The notes beneath the pieces are model-generated. The model was not told the DNA's origin. It saw nothing but the letters and a program-made list of their open reading frames with translations, and did not search any database. The translations under genes and the position numbers were made by a program. Below, one piece after another: positions 49,401 through 63,600 of a stretch of 64,000 nucleotides of DNA. The DNA lies in assembly GCF_000203795.2 (NCBI RefSeq), contig NW_006281099.1:3041774-3105773 (forward strand), given 5' to 3'. The DNA is from Batrachochytrium dendrobatidis JAM81. Taxonomy: Eukaryota > Chytridiomycota > Chytridiomycetes > Rhizophydiales. The first letter of the stretch is position 1. Every line of letters starts with the position of its first letter.

Positions 49401-51925
49401 GTAAGACGAGTGGAACTAGATGTCTTGTTTTCAAAGCGAGCTTGATAACCAATCCATGAATTTTGAGATCCTGGTGGTCCGCCATCTGCAATTTCACTTG
49501 AAACTCGCTCGGCCAATGATATTGCAGAAATACGTCTAGGCTATAATAGATTGTTTTTGTAAAATATAATGTGCTTGAGCAATCGAATCAGATAACGGGC
49601 CATGCCGCTTGATATAAACATATATGCTTTACCTGAGTGCAAATAATATTGGTTGATGCGCCAAATCCAGACTGAATCGCCTGTTCAAGTATAAAATGTG
49701 GCACTTGAGTACTTTTTCCACTGCCAGTATCCCCAGAAAGCACTACCACCTGGTGATTTGTAATTGTTTCTATAATGCTGGACTTGTGTTGGTATACGGG
49801 TAGTGCGGATCGTGATTTCTAAATGTATGCAAAGGTAAAAACAATCAATACAACAACCGTCATTCAGTCAACGTACATCTGCTCCTAAGCATACAAATTT
49901 ACCAATAGATTTTTAAAAGTAGCAGACTCTTGACGAGTTTTGAGCAGATAGGGAAGCTGTGTGTATTTTTTTCCCATTTGAGTAGAATCATCTTGCTTTG
50001 AAACTAAAAGTTTGGCTGGCGTTTCGCTGATTTTATCCATGCTTTTGTCAGATTTCTATAATTTAGTCGTGTTAAACAATGAGTTTAAAACAAAAGTTGA
50101 TAGTTTTCAAGCAAAAAACTACAAGAAAATTCACCTGCGGTGTAAACTCCAATGCCGTTATGGATTTAACAAAATCCAATTGGCGCTGAATGGTTTCCAT
50201 CATAAGATCTTCAGCTGCGGTTGTCTAAAAATAAAATACAATCGACAGTTTAAAAGATAAATACTTGCAATAATACATATCAATATGTACATGAGCAAAT
50301 ATAAAAGCTTACACGCTGATGATCCCATTCTCTCCAGATATTGGCAAATGGAGGTGGCAAATTTCTGACTTGAAATGACTGGGCACTGCCGATTAAATGA
50401 AATAGAGCCTTTGTCTATTGATTTGTACAAGATTAGACGCCAAAATCAAATTGAACGACACAATCAAGTTATACGTACAGCTACAAACTGTTTAGCATCC
50501 GCAACATTGCCAACAATTTCGTTTTTGTCCATCTCAAACGCCTGATTGAAAAGATTGGTTGGCTCACGATCATGTTTAAATCTCAGCCCAAATCTACTGC
50601 CAATATGGCATGTTAGCGGATAAAATACAATTTCTGCACCTTTACAATTCTTTTTTATCCATTGCTGTAACAACTCCCTTGGCATAGATCCAGTCCAGCC
50701 AGGTGAAGACATGTCTAATATATGAACTATTTGAGATGTTGGAACGTCTGATGCGATTGCAGACTTGATAGTTTCCTCTTCATCAAAAAGCGCTCCCATG
50801 AGACTCCCAATGTCAGAGCTGTCATCATCAGAGATGGCAGCATTTGATTTTTTTTCAACATCCTTGGCAATGTCCTCATAATCCAAAAACTCAAAGTCTG
50901 ATAGATTAGATTCTTTTAAACAATCGGAAGAATCGTCTATTCTAGCAAATGAACTCTGCTCGTTACTACATGCAGTATCAGAGTTACAGCCAGCGTCTTC
51001 CAATTCATGCACATTTGTTTCTTTCCGATCATCATTGGTTGATTGATTAAGTTGATTAACAGGATTTACACAATCAGCCATCTCCGCGACCGGCTTTGGA
51101 GCAATTTGAATCTCCTGCGAGCTCTCCAAATCGGACGAGTTTAATCCTATTTGGTGTTCAAATTTATCTGACATGGTAAAAGGTAGCCTTTTGGATGGAA
51201 CATGTAGACACAACTAGTGAAATTTGAAACGATATTGGTTGATAAAAATACCATTGACGTTAAATTGGATCTATGGTTAGAAATAGAGTTTTCAGATCCA
51301 CCATAAATGCATAACATCCAAATAATAAAAATACCCATTGTAAGAGCGAGTCTATGCTGCGATTTAATGATGCTTTCATAGCAGCCTCAATGTCATCACT
51401 ATGAAACCCAATTTTGCTTAGCCAGATATATGCTTGATGAAGTTCAAGTTCAGATTGTGGTAAAACTTCGCTGCACGGGGAATCAAGCTGATCGGTTTTT
51501 ATATCTGACAGGTACTGAAACAAAATATTCTCCAGGTTTGCAGAGATTGCTACGACAGGGATCGACGAATTCCCACACAATGCTTTTTTAGCACTATTAG
51601 TTTTTGCAAACTTGAAGTCCACTAGAGATGCAGCATGCTTATATTTTTTGATAATGTCTTTTCGTTTCTGTATATTGTTTTCCTGGGACTCGGTTGAGCA
51701 ACCTGAACTGGCATGAGCAGTGTTGGAACTGTCCTGAAATGTGCTATGGTCTGCAGATTCAATTGGTTGTGATGGGATATGGAGTTTGTCTAACATTGCA
51801 GTTTCCTCGACTGCTGGTTTGGAATCCAAAGTAGGTTTTGGGATACTGGTGGTAGAAAACCCTCTGAGTACGCTCGATGCTTGTTTAGCCTTGGCCTTCT
51901 TGCTAGCATTACTTGTTTTTGTCAT
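46442..51925 (-). CDS. DHX29-like DEVH-box RNA helicase, multi-exon
   Basis: ATP-dependent helicase of the DHX29/YLR419W group; animal DHX29 binds the 40S subunit and promotes scanning on structured mRNAs. The first exons are 51925-51335, 51213-50479 and 50414-50313; at least a dozen more follow down to the stop at 46442. The N-terminus is Lys/Ser-rich, then a UBA-like helical unit ([20 protein letters not shown] ... [16 protein letters not shown]) that matches the DHX29-specific region, and an acidic linker. Helicase motifs: [18 protein letters not shown] (I), [13 protein letters not shown] (Ia), [17 protein letters not shown] (II, DEVH), [10 protein letters not shown] (III), [10 protein letters not shown] (IV), [14 protein letters not shown] (V). 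HA2 and OB-fold domains follow ([34 protein letters not shown]). It starts at ATG 51925; the in-frame TTG upstream is disfavoured. Confidence 0.92.
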
Positions 51926-52261
51926 TTGATAGTGGGAATATCGACTAAACTTTTGCGTGGTTCTCAAGAATTGATTTAAACTGTATTTTGGATATTTTCA
52001 ACTATTTATTATGCCAAAGACTGACAACAATAAACGAATATTTAGAATCAAAGAATGCACAGTGATTTATGCTTGACAATGGAGAGAGACTGTATTGACC
52101 ATTCAAGTATTATGAATAAAGTACGCAACTTAACTCTTGAAAACGTTAAGAATCTAAAGCACATGCGTTTTAATGAATTGATCGATTGAGATCTAGTCAT
52201 TGTTCGAGCCAACTTTATTTTGGAATCGCGGCATCATCACTTTGCCAATCTTACACATTCA
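51926..52261. promoter_or_regulatory. Divergent promoter region DHX29 / FUN14
   Basis: 336 bp between the helicase start (leftward) and the FUN14 ATG at 52262. Both promoters should be here. AT-rich, with no recognisable site or repeat. Confidence 0.4.
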
Positions 52262-53169
52262 ATGGGTGAGTTTGATTCTGTTTGCTTGATTGTTGCCTTT
52301 CTTATGACATAGTGTGCAAGTTGGTATGACGAATAATCGCTTTCTTGATGGGTTGCTTACTTGGTAGTTTGCCTTTTTGACTTTTATCGGTCATGGGCCG
52401 ACTATCTAAATAGCAAACAGTCACATTTGTTCTTGGCTTTCTGGCAGTTGGACTGATATTTGTATTTGAAAATCGTACACTCATGTAAAAGCATCCAACA
52501 ACAACAAGACAGCGGCAGAAAACCTCTTTCCAAAACCATCAACAACTGGAAATGTTCCCAGTTTTATCCATACTGGCCCAGCAGACTTTGGTGAAATTGG
52601 CATTGTAAGTTGGTTTGAATGTATTGTCTGATGCAATGTGGCGTGAGTACTACAGCATTGGAACGGCAGATCAAAGCATCATTTCAATACGATTCGTCTA
52701 TTTACTTTGCTCCATGTTACGTGAATATGGCTATAATGGCATTAAACAACTTCTAGGCTACAATCTGTGGAGCTACTGCCGGGTTCGCCACAAAAAGGAT
52801 CTCAAAAGGTGCTGCGTTTGCCTTTGGTATTGGATTTCTAGGTCTCCAGGTAAAAACATTTGTAAAAGTCTTGATAAAAGCTATGCTTGATACTACCATC
52901 GCCATGAGTCCAACTATTGCCATTCCACAATTGATAACATTTCAATGACAACATGCTTTTAGGCTTTGGCTCACACCAAGATCATTCAGATCAACTGGCC
53001 GCGTGTTGAGGGCATGCTCATTGGAAAAATGGATTTGGATGGAGATGGAAAGTTTACTGGCAAGGATATTCAAATTGCTGCCACTCGTCTGATTCACAAT
53101 CTGTCAAGCGACATGCCATCTACTGCTGGATTTGCTGCTGCATTTATTATTGGTTTTCGTTACGGATAA
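52262..53169 (+). CDS. FUN14-domain membrane protein with EF-hand-like loop, 4 exons
   Basis: FUN14 family, mitochondrial outer-membrane or ER membrane proteins; FUNDC1 is a mitophagy receptor. Exons 52262-52265, 52492-52604, 52757-52849 and 52963-53169 join in phase to 138 residues. The first exon is only ATG plus one base, followed by a strong GTGAGT donor; it is needed because the second exon has no in-frame Met. The FUN14 core is visible: CGATAGFATKRISKGAAFAF, GIGFLGLQALAH, IIQINWPRVEGML and the C-terminal STAGFAAAFIIGFRYG. Between the helices lies DLDGDGKFTGKDIQIA, an EF-hand-like Ca-binding loop also seen in some fungal and plant FUN14 proteins. No LC3-interaction motif was identified. 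The second intron carries a CATGTTACGTGAATATGG element-like terminus. Confidence 0.87.
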
Positions 53170-53338
53170 AACATCAGTCTGAATAAACGTATATCTTGAT
53201 TCAATCTAGCTTGTGGAGTGATATTGGTCAAAGTGAAGGTCTTGCGTGGCAAGATTTTAGGTCACGTGAAATAGTTGACATTTGAGGTAGAAATACCAAT
53301 GAGATCAAGACTTTTCTCACCACTACAATCCAGCGAAT

Positions 53339-54297
53339 ATGGTCAGTTCCTCCATCCCACCAACCATCCATCCATGAGCACACGTATGCATGCATCCACT
53401 TAAACAAGCCACTTTGTATGCATTCACTATTCCAAATGGCTGGTTGATTCGGTTCAACCTTGACGATTCCACAGTCATTGGCAAGCTCATGTTCTGGATC
53501 ATTTGCTTATGCATGCGGTTGACTTGAAACATGACTTGATCTACAAGTTCACTAGACAGACATTTGTATTGTTTGTTTTGCTGATGTTTATTTTCAATTC
53601 ACACCAATGATTCATGATTGGAGCAGCCTTGTCCGGAATACAGCAATCTGGATGGTGGCCCATTTATTGTTGGGTTATATAGAATAATACGAATTGGATC
53701 CCTTACTATTGGAACTCATGATATCATAGTCTGAAAACTGTCGAGGTTTTAATATGCGTCTTGCTAACAATACTATTATTTGACGTGTTAATAGACTCTT
53801 AAGAGGAGAAACAACGGACGTTCCAAGAAGGGCCGTGGCCATGTTAACCATGTCCGCTGCTCCAACTGCTGCCGTTGTGTCCCCAAGGATAAAGCTATCA
53901 AGCGTTTCCTTATCCGCAACATGGTTGAAGCTGCCGCAGTCAGTGATATTGCCAGTGCATCCGTCTTCCCAGGTTGGTTGCAATTTCGAGTTATTCTTTA
54001 TACCCAATCTGGTGATCTAACTTTTAAATCTGTTTAGAATATGCTCTTCCCAAGCTTTATATCAAGACTCTGTACTGCATCTCCTGCGCCATTCATGCCC
54101 ACATTGTCCGTGTCCGTTCCCGTGTTGGCCGTCGTGATCGTACTCCTCCCCAGCGTTTCCACGCCTTCAACAAGGTTTGTTTTGTACATCTGAACCTTTT
54201 GTATGCGTATCTACTTGGAGATTGACTGATACTAATATTTGCTTTGTTACAGGGTGCTCAGAACAAGGCCAAGCCTGCCACTGCCACCAAGGCCTAG
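53339..54297 (+). CDS. RPS26: 40S ribosomal protein eS26, 4 exons
   Basis: Component of the small ribosomal subunit near the mRNA exit channel. Exons 53339-53341, 53795-53972, 54038-54174 and 54253-54297 join in phase to 120 residues. The first exon is just the ATG codon followed by GTCAGT; the second begins [20 protein letters not shown], which is the conserved eS26 N-terminus directly after Met. The zinc-binding cysteines are present ([14 protein letters not shown] and [16 protein letters not shown]), as is the [10 protein letters not shown] block. The C-terminus is a short Lys/Ala tail. The 453-bp first intron is much longer than the others, as often in fungal ribosomal-protein genes. Codons are strongly GC-ending (AAG, GCC, CGT), consistent with very high expression. 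Confidence 0.95.
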
Positions 54298-54603
54298 TCT
54301 GTATCAAACAAAGATTTTTACAAACTTTGGATATTTTAATCTAGTTTTTTACATGCTGATTCTGAATCCAAACATGCGATAGTTCTATAGAGAGGGGGTG
54401 CATACAAGTTTTTTGAATTTCATTGCACTGTGAGGATACATGGTGTAGGAGATTGATATGATTAGGGCTAGTCAATGTATGATAGTGCACAACATCGAGT
54501 AATTTAGTCTGGATATTGCAGCAGCTGAGTTGAATACAGCTACAAACACGCTTTCCAGCTATCTACTCAAGTTCTGGTTCATCTGAAATTATTTGGGACA
54601 TTG
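54298..54603. other. Intergenic between eS26 and CEP290
   Basis: 306 bp holding the eS26 3' UTR and the CEP290 promoter, both genes on the plus strand. Contains a GAGAGGGGGTGC tract near 54390; no gene or repeat recognised. Confidence 0.4.
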
Positions 54604-57600
54604 ATGGCTTTATCCTACCAGACTCTTGGGAGCATGGGGCCGCTGTCATGGGAACAAGTACTGAGCATTCCTATAGAGTCAGAGGTAACAAGCAGCTTTT
54701 ATTCTGTAGACAAGGATCAATGCTGGTTGAACTGCTGAGAATCACAAGTCAGCCCCGACACTTTGCTTCCATATCATAAGCGTTTATAAACATATATTAC
54801 TATGAATTGTATAAATTTAAATTGATATACTTGCCTTGTTTCAATGCTTTACATTAGAATGCGGAGCTGCACACTCAGCAACTCGAATGGCTATCGAACC
54901 ATATAGTGCAGACGCGATTAGATGTCGATAGTCCAAATACTACATCAGATAATCTCATACACTTGTTTAGCATGATACAAAAAATAATAGGGTAATTTTA
55001 TTATACTCCAACAAAGTCATTGTCATGTTTGTCTATTGCTCAGTAGTTTGTAGACGAGCTGATTACAATTTTGACTAGGTTGAAAGATTCAAGTGTGCAT
55101 TCTTTTGAAAGTCAACTCAAGCAAGCCAATATGCAGATTCAAAATCAAGCTTTAGAAATCCAGCGAGTTCGAGCCATGAGCACCAAATCTACTGATCCAG
55201 CATTCATTGGTAACTCGATACTTTTTCGATCTGGCCAAGATACAAATCAGGGGTTCCACTATAATGCGACTAACCAACATGTATTGCCAACATGCTTGTT
55301 CAGAGGTACATCATTTACAGGATGAGCTTATTCAGCTGGAACACAAGAATGCTGCCGCTATTCGAGATATAGAGCGTGCTGAAGAGGCTCTTGATTCAGA
55401 ACGTTCAGTTGTAGCTCAGCTTACAGCAAGCTTGAAGGAAGAACGAACCAAAACAAGCACACTTCAAGATACCAATCGCAGACTAGATGATGAACTCAAA
55501 GATGCGCGCTCGCGACTATCTGATCAAAGAAACCATATACAATCACGGAATATAGACAAGGATAATTTCAGAATGCAACTGACAGAAAAAAATGCTGAAC
55601 TGAATCGATACATTGCTGAAATACAGATGTTGAGTACGGAGCATTCTCAAATGGCCACAGAAGTCGAATCCATGACTCAAGAACTGGAAGCAGCGGTTTG
55701 TGAGATTGAAACGTGAGAAATTTCAAGGCCAACTCTATATAATTTGAATCTAGTCTAATTGTCATGTGGTGATGTGTAGCAATTTGAAAGAACTACAAGA
55801 ATGCAGAGATTTGATCAAACACAAGGACGAAATTATCGACCAGGTCACAGACGAAAGGGATGCTCTTCAGATCAAAATTGAAGATATGGTAGAGCAGCTA
55901 GAGGATCTTGATCAGCAGCTATCATCCAATAAGGATGAGTTGGTAAATGTTGACAACAACTATCAAGTAAGATGCGCTGTTTTTTAATATATCTAAATAA
56001 TTGCATTGGATAGCTGTATCATTTGCACTAATTGTTTTTTAGACAATGATTATTGAGCTTCAAGCAACCATTTCAAAAAAAAATAAAGAACTGCAATGTG
56101 CGCATGATGAAGTATCTGCATGCCAAAAAGAACTGCAAGACACGACCGTCAATGAGCTTCGACTTGAAATTTCTCGAAAAGGTATAAATAGTATTGACAA
56201 AATATTGGTTTAATTACTGTTTGTCATTTATTCTAGTGTATTGTAGACACGATAATACAGACGCTTGAAAAACAGGTCGAGCAAGTCAATAGCGATTTTG
56301 AGTTGCTCAGTATTGACTGGGATAGATTAGATCGTCAAATCAAACAAGAGGTTTGTCAATATCTAATTGCTTTTGGTGGGCATATTCAAAACAAGCACTC
56401 TGTTTTACTATAGCTATACGCTTGTTTTCATCTATTGAATAGGTGCAATCCATTACAAATGAGCAAGCTATTGTTAAAAATGTGAGGGAAGATTTGAACA
56501 GTATCAAAAAGCTGAGAGACAAATTACTAGTTTACCAAGATCGTCACAAGGCAAATGAAGATGCAGCAAAACAACTCCAAGAGCAATTGGCTGATAAAGA
56601 AACCGTCATTGTGAAGCTTTATAAAAGAATTGACTTGTACGAACAAGGTGACTAATATTTATGAATTCTTTCAATGAGTTACGACTGTGCTAGCTCTAGA
56701 CAATCCAAAACTTACTAGATATTTTACAGGAGCATATGGGCTTAAAGATGCTGTTCAGGAAATCAAGAATTTGAAACTGAAACTACGAATCAATATTCGC
56801 GAAAAGGAAGACTGCGTTCGGCAGATCAATCATCTTGAGTCTCAGGTAAACGAGCTTGGTTTGTTATTGTATTTGAAAAAGGTCTCTGAAATATTGCCTC
56901 GTGCAACTTTTTATCATGATGACATCTAGATGGGCGATGCGATCGAAGAAAATCAAGAATTACGTGCCCGACTTGGAATGGACAAAAATTCTCGATTTGA
57001 TATAGACGCATATCGCAAATCAAAAACGGTCGAAGCAGTAAGTTGCGCAAATTACCCAGTTGGTTTATGAATGCGTGTACTTTTGAGATCTTGTATTGAC
57101 CATACAATCAGGAAAAATCAAATGCCCTAAACATCCATTTGCGCCAAGAAATTGATCGTCTGGAGGAGGAGCGTCTTCAGTTAAAATCTGCACTTAGACT
57201 TCAAGCCCTCGAGGTAGTCCACTATACTTTCAATACTATTTGCACAACTTTGACACTACCAAATTAACATATTCTAAATCAACTTTTATGAAGCGCGGAG
57301 AAAGAGCTATTGCTCTTGGTCTCACGGCTCAAGATTTAATGTCGGTAGAAGAATATTCGAATAAACTGCGCCTAGGAACAAATGGACAGATGAACACGAG
57401 TAATTTAATTTATTCACAAGAGTATCAGTGTAAATTGTAGATTACCCAACTAATTAGTACTTTATTCATATAGCCACAAGCACTACTAAAGAAATTATCC
57501 GCCCAATTCTCAATATCGATCAACTTGATAAACTGACTCTTGAATTGGAGCGCTTACATGTCGATGGAATTGAAACTAAACAGCAGTTATGGAGCTTGCA

Positions 57601-60600
57601 GGTATGCTTATAAGCAAGCATATAGTTGTAGCAAAACTATGTATTTCTAACTTTGACCATATGTGGATAGGAGGAGCACAAGCGACAAATTGAAGAAACA
57701 CACATGCTGCAGAGTGCTATTTTGGAAGTATCACAATCGCTAATTTCCATGGCTCATCAAAGCAAACAGGTATTCACGCTTTTTTGGATTTGATTAGCTA
57801 TGATATGAATTTAATCATTCATTGTCTATTTAGGAAAACGATTTCCCAATCGTGTCAAAGCTCGTACAAATTTTACAAAGCAAGATTATAAATTCAAATT
57901 CGGGAGATGCTATTATGCAAATCGATAAAAGTATTTCAATCCTGAATACAAAATTGCACAAACAGCTTGAAGAAGCTGAACAGCACAAGAAAGCTTTGGA
58001 ATCAGAGATGGCAAAACTCAAGGAGCAACTTGTCATAAGGGAGAACGAAGTAAAGGCGGAAAAAGAAAAGTCTCTTGTGAGAGATCATCACTTTTTGCAT
58101 TTGCCAACAGAATTGACTTTAGCATCTCCTAGTGGATATTCTAGTCTAGTAGATCAGCTTATTACATGCATGGTAGAGCTACGCGAAAAGGATTTAGAAT
58201 TAAAAGAGTGCGCTATTGTTTTGGAGCAAAAAGAGGCACGCCATAACTTTATATCGCACATGCACTCCTTGATGAAATGCATTCTAATAGAGTTTTGTAA
58301 TTTAAATGTTTTATAGGAACTATGGGAGCTGACGGATAGTAAATTGCAAATGTTATACAAAGACCACAACAAATCCAAAGCCATCCATGAGTCTAAAGTA
58401 TCAAAACTCAGCAAAGCATTAAACGAAGCAAATAACAGGGAAAGTCTTTTGAGTGCTAAAATTGATCGTCTGGAGTCACTTTTAGCAACTACGGAAGCTT
58501 CTTCAGACGAAATCACACGTGCTACAATTGATGCTCATCGAAAGTTGATTGTTATGCAAGTCAACGAAGGCATGCTTGCACGACGATATACGGCGCTTTC
58601 AGATGTCGAGGCTTTTTTACAAAAAGAAAATGCCAGATTAAAAGTAAGTTTTGATTGTTTATTTCACTTTAATTTAGTACACATTTAAACAAAAATTCCA
58701 TACAATTTTGAATTAGGAAGATCTGATTGACATGAGCAAAAGTGCTCGTGAAACAATTTTGCGACTACAATTTAAAAAGAATAGTACTGAAGCAGTTTTA
58801 GAAAAACTTCAGCATGAATTTGCAAATTCTGTTCCTCAAAATCAGCATTTGCTCTTATATAACCGATTACAAACACATATATCAAAAACACGATTGTTGA
58901 TGGATCGTGAACGAGAATGGACTGAACACTGCATGAGTCATGAGGATAATCGAAATATTATTGAAAAACAGCGTAAAGAGATTTACAAACTCACTGTTCA
59001 GCTGGACGAAGCAACTCAATTGGTAAGTCGTAAGCAATAAGCTGCATTTTGTGTATGTTGCATAAAAAGGTCTATTTTATAATGCGTTGTTTTAAATGAC
59101 TAGGTAAATATGCATAACGAATTAGCAAGCAAAAACTCTTGCCAGGTAAGGCTATTCAATACAAGATAGGGTTGAATTTTTGAAAACATCTCACGTGTAG
59201 CAATATATGATAACAAACTATAGAACCCGACCACAGACAGCTATGCAGTATCTATGCTAAAAGTCAAACTAGAGGTGCATGAGCGAAGGTCAGAATTGGC
59301 AGAGACCAGAATTAAAACACTCGAGACTTTGGAGGCCGAGGTATCATCACGTCTAAACACAATATATGATGTCAGATACTAATCTATGATGTCTATTCTT
59401 ACCAAATATACTTAGATGATTTTAAGATTAGACTCTACAGAAAAAATGTACACTGCATTACGCGAAGAGATTATTCAAGTTCAAGAAGATTTTTTGAATT
59501 TCAAGAATGAGCATATAGTAAGCAGCGAGTAAATAGAGTTTTGTAAAATAGAAGATTGTATGATTTTTTAATAACTAGTTTACTTAGAGCTGCCTTACTG
59601 AACAGCACTATCAAGCAACGTTAAAAGAAAAGGCTTGTCTCGAGGATGAGGTTGGAGCACTCCGTCAAGAAGTTCAAAAATGTAAGCTAAAGGTTTTTAA
59701 AATAGTTGAGAAAGGATAAACGTAGATCAATGCATAACTTGGTGAGCCAAATATAATATCTTGTCAAAATGTATCCAATCCAGACAAAGAAATTGCCGAT
59801 ATTGCTACAAATCAGGTGGCAGATTTAAACGCTTTGCATAAAATGGATGAAAAAGAAAAGCAGATTTTACAAGCCGCAGTGCAAGAGCTTCAAATGAAAG
59901 ACGACGATAAACTTGTAATTGGAAAACTGCATCATCATATTCTAGCGCTTCAAATGAGTGAAACTGTGATTCTTCGAAAATTGGACTGCATGACATCTAA
60001 ATGCCTTCGCCTTGAAACACTTTCACTCCAGGTGAGTTGCTTGAAAATGGCGTTAGTGTGGTTGATTTGTCTTATGTAAATGTTTTAATACTTTTATACT
60101 CGTGTGTGTGCATAATGAATAGGCAGAGCAAGCAAAAGATGATCGAGACCAGCTTTTGTTTGATTTACGAATAAAGACCAAAGGGCGTGTAAGACTGATG
60201 CAGAAAACACTTTCCGAGCTGCGTTTGAAATTATCAGGAGTAGTACCACTTGGTAAACACGAGGTATGATAAATTTCAAGTCATTTATGTAGCCCATTGG
60301 ACTGTCAATCGAGAAAATCAGTCCAGTAGAATGCAATTGACTGAACTTTGCTAACAGTATGTTTTGGTATTTTACTGAAAAATTCAGAAAGCATGCAACA
60401 TGATTCGAATTTTGGATGATCGAAAACGTAAAGCAGAATTACAATTAGACGCTGTTTCTCATGAAAAGCAAGAAATGGAGCTTGAAATGAAGACAACAAA
60501 GATCAAGCTTGAAGGTGTACAAGAACTTCTTGAAGCATTGAATGACAAGTCTGATTCTCAAAAGCGAATGCAAGGATGGCAAAAAAAGACCATGTGCATT

Positions 60601-63600
60601 CAAACTGAGCTTATGAAAGCAAAAAAAGACATAACCCAGTTAAGACTTAAAGCGTCCATTTCCGATGAAGAATGTCAAGCAAGTCACATTAGGATTGCTG
60701 AACTGGAAAATGAGGTATTAACTGCTGAAAGCGAATATGCAGAGCATCAATTAGAGTGGGAACAACACCATAGCGAGCTCGAGGATATCATACAGCAGTA
60801 TGAAGAGGAACGCGATAAAATACTGCACGACTCTACAGCAGCAGAGGTAAAAGTATATTTTGTAGTATCTAAAAGCATACCCACAAAACAGTACTGAATT
60901 TTGTTTTTATTTACATCTTGATTCATTTTACAGCTAAGTGAAATGCTACCAAGCCATGATCTTCCAATAGGGAATCGACTGGAAGCCTCACTTCGCTTAT
61001 TAACAGAACAAGGTCGTAAGTTAAAGGCACTCGAGATAAAAATATCTAGCCTGGAAGCTGAAAAGAAAAACTCTGAGTCGGAGTTAAAGGTAATATTTGA
61101 TGGAATGTGGATAAATGCCATAGGTATCACAAGTGCCAACAAATTTGACTATCTGTAAACCAGAATTTTAGTTCAATTCTCCATAACAAAGACGTTGAAA
61201 TCAATCGACTTCAATTGGAAATATCACAATCCAAAACAAGAGATTTTAATGTAAAAACTGAGCAGGCACTAGTGACTGGTATGTACTATAAATGTGCTTT
61301 TATAAATGCATGTTTGCTAATATGTAGCTTGTAATATACTGTAACCTTAGATGCAGATTTATTTGAAGCCTCAAACAAACAAGAAGCAGATGCGATTGAT
61401 ATGGCCAAAAGCTTCACTGAATCGTTACAGCGTCAAATTGATCAAAAAGAGGAGCTTGTTCATAAATATAGAGAGATGGTCAAAAGCATTCGCAAAGAAG
61501 TGTTTTCTCAAAAAGAGGCAGGCCAAAGCTTAGTTGTATCTATGCAATTATACTGTAAAGCATTTGCTTATTATTTTTTCATTATTGTAGATACATAAAT
61601 CTGAAGTGGAAAAGTTGGGTGCTATTATTGATGAGCTTCGCCATGATAGAATCAGTCGTGCAGTAAAATTACCCGATGTTGCTCCATCAGTATCTAAGCA
61701 TGAAGCGTGAGTAATGTGATTTGGTAGATTATTTTTCATGATGTCTACTTACAGTTTGTTACATCAATCAATACTTTAGAGATGCCAATAGCGACACAAT
61801 CCGCGAATTGGAGAAACTGCTCCACGCAAAAGTGAGAATCATTCAAGATTTAAAAAATCGTGCATTTAAACGAGTGATATTTAAGCTGAATGTATTTAAT
61901 TTAGGACATATCGTATGCAGAACTTCAGAAGCAGTTGAAAGAAATTTCCAATAGTGCACATGAAGAAAAGTCTAATTTGGAGGATAGAGTATCTGGGCTA
62001 ATGCTAAAATTGGAACAAAAGGAGCAGCTCATCATGGAAAAAGTAAGCCGTTTGGATATATTTGAAACGACTATTAGCTTGAAAATACTGCCAATCTCTT
62101 ACTTGCATTATCGATTTTATTACAATAATTGCACACAGAACAATAAATTAGAAACCAATCAAAAAGAGATTGAGGAGCTGCAGGCCAAAGAAACTATTTT
62201 GCCATCAGTAAATTCATCTGAAGAAGTTAAACTATTAGAAGCTGGCATCGAGCAACGAAATGCCAAGATTCATAACCTAACACATGCAGTACGAAAAGTA
62301 AAGTGACTATTTTTTCAAGATGATCAAGGCTTGATTTGGCATTGGCTAATTACTTTTTGTCAAAGTTGAAAGAACAGATGATGCAGGCTGCTAAAAGTCT
62401 TGCTGAGACTACCATTCGACAGACCAATGAAAGGTAAAGCTAAATTATAGGCAATCAAAACTTTATGGCGGCATACTAATTTTATCAAGCACTGTAGCAA
62501 TGCATTTCAAGAAAAGCTCGAGACCAAGACACGTCATCTTACTAGCAAAATCATAGAACTGGAATCAAAAGTCAAACAGTAAGTAGTTTTGTTCAAAAAA
62601 TTGGCTAGTTTATTTGTAAAAACATTGATTGATTTTGATTTTAGATTGATGAGTATTATTGGGTCCCATAAGCAAGAAGATGCAAATGTATTAAATGATA
62701 TGCGTCGTATATCACAAGAACTATGCAAGTATTTGATGTTTTACAGCTTGATTCTTTTATTTACTATCAAATTTGTTGATCAAGTTTTTTCATCCAACTA
62801 AATAGCTAACAAGGAAAAGGAGATTTCTACCAAATCTGCCGAAAACTTCAGACTAAAAAAGGCTCTTGCTGAAACAAAAACCTTCACTTCAAATGCACTG
62901 TATAATGAAATTCAAATACCATCACTTCCACCGCTGGTAAGATCAGTATATGTTAGATTTGATTTGTAGCATTTTACATTTCTTATAATATATTATCGTT
63001 TTATTAAACAGGTTGAAAAAAGTGCAAAAATAGCCAGTACAAGTGTACAAACGACATCTGCACATTCCACTCATGTCGCCGAAACTTTCAGAGGTAAATA
63101 TATACAAGATGTTTCTTAAATATAGATTGCAATTTTCAACTGAGGATTTCGTGTTTGGCAAAGATGTATGGGAAATAGAAAAGCGATATACTCGACAGGT
63201 AGAAGCACTCAAAAAAAGGCTATCTGAAAAGGTATCATTTGCCATTGGTTGGTTATTTTGATTTACTTTAAAAGCAAAAAACATTATTTATACTGATTTG
63301 GTATTCTACTAAATCATTGGTATAACAGACTGTTTTAAGTGAAGAACTTGGAAAGAATGTTGAATCGCTTCGACAATCATGCATGCGATCTGAAAACGAA
63401 AGGATTCGACTTCAAAGCAAGTTGAATTCAATGACTCGGCACTTTCAAAATATTAAACTGCCGAATAGACAAAAGCATTGTGATATTGAAATGAAACCAA
63501 ACCAAGACCTTCCAGTATTTAAACCCAGTACTAGCACTGATGCAAAAGAAACCATTTCCAAGCTTAAATCTGACATGGATTTAAAAGAGGTACTGCAAGA

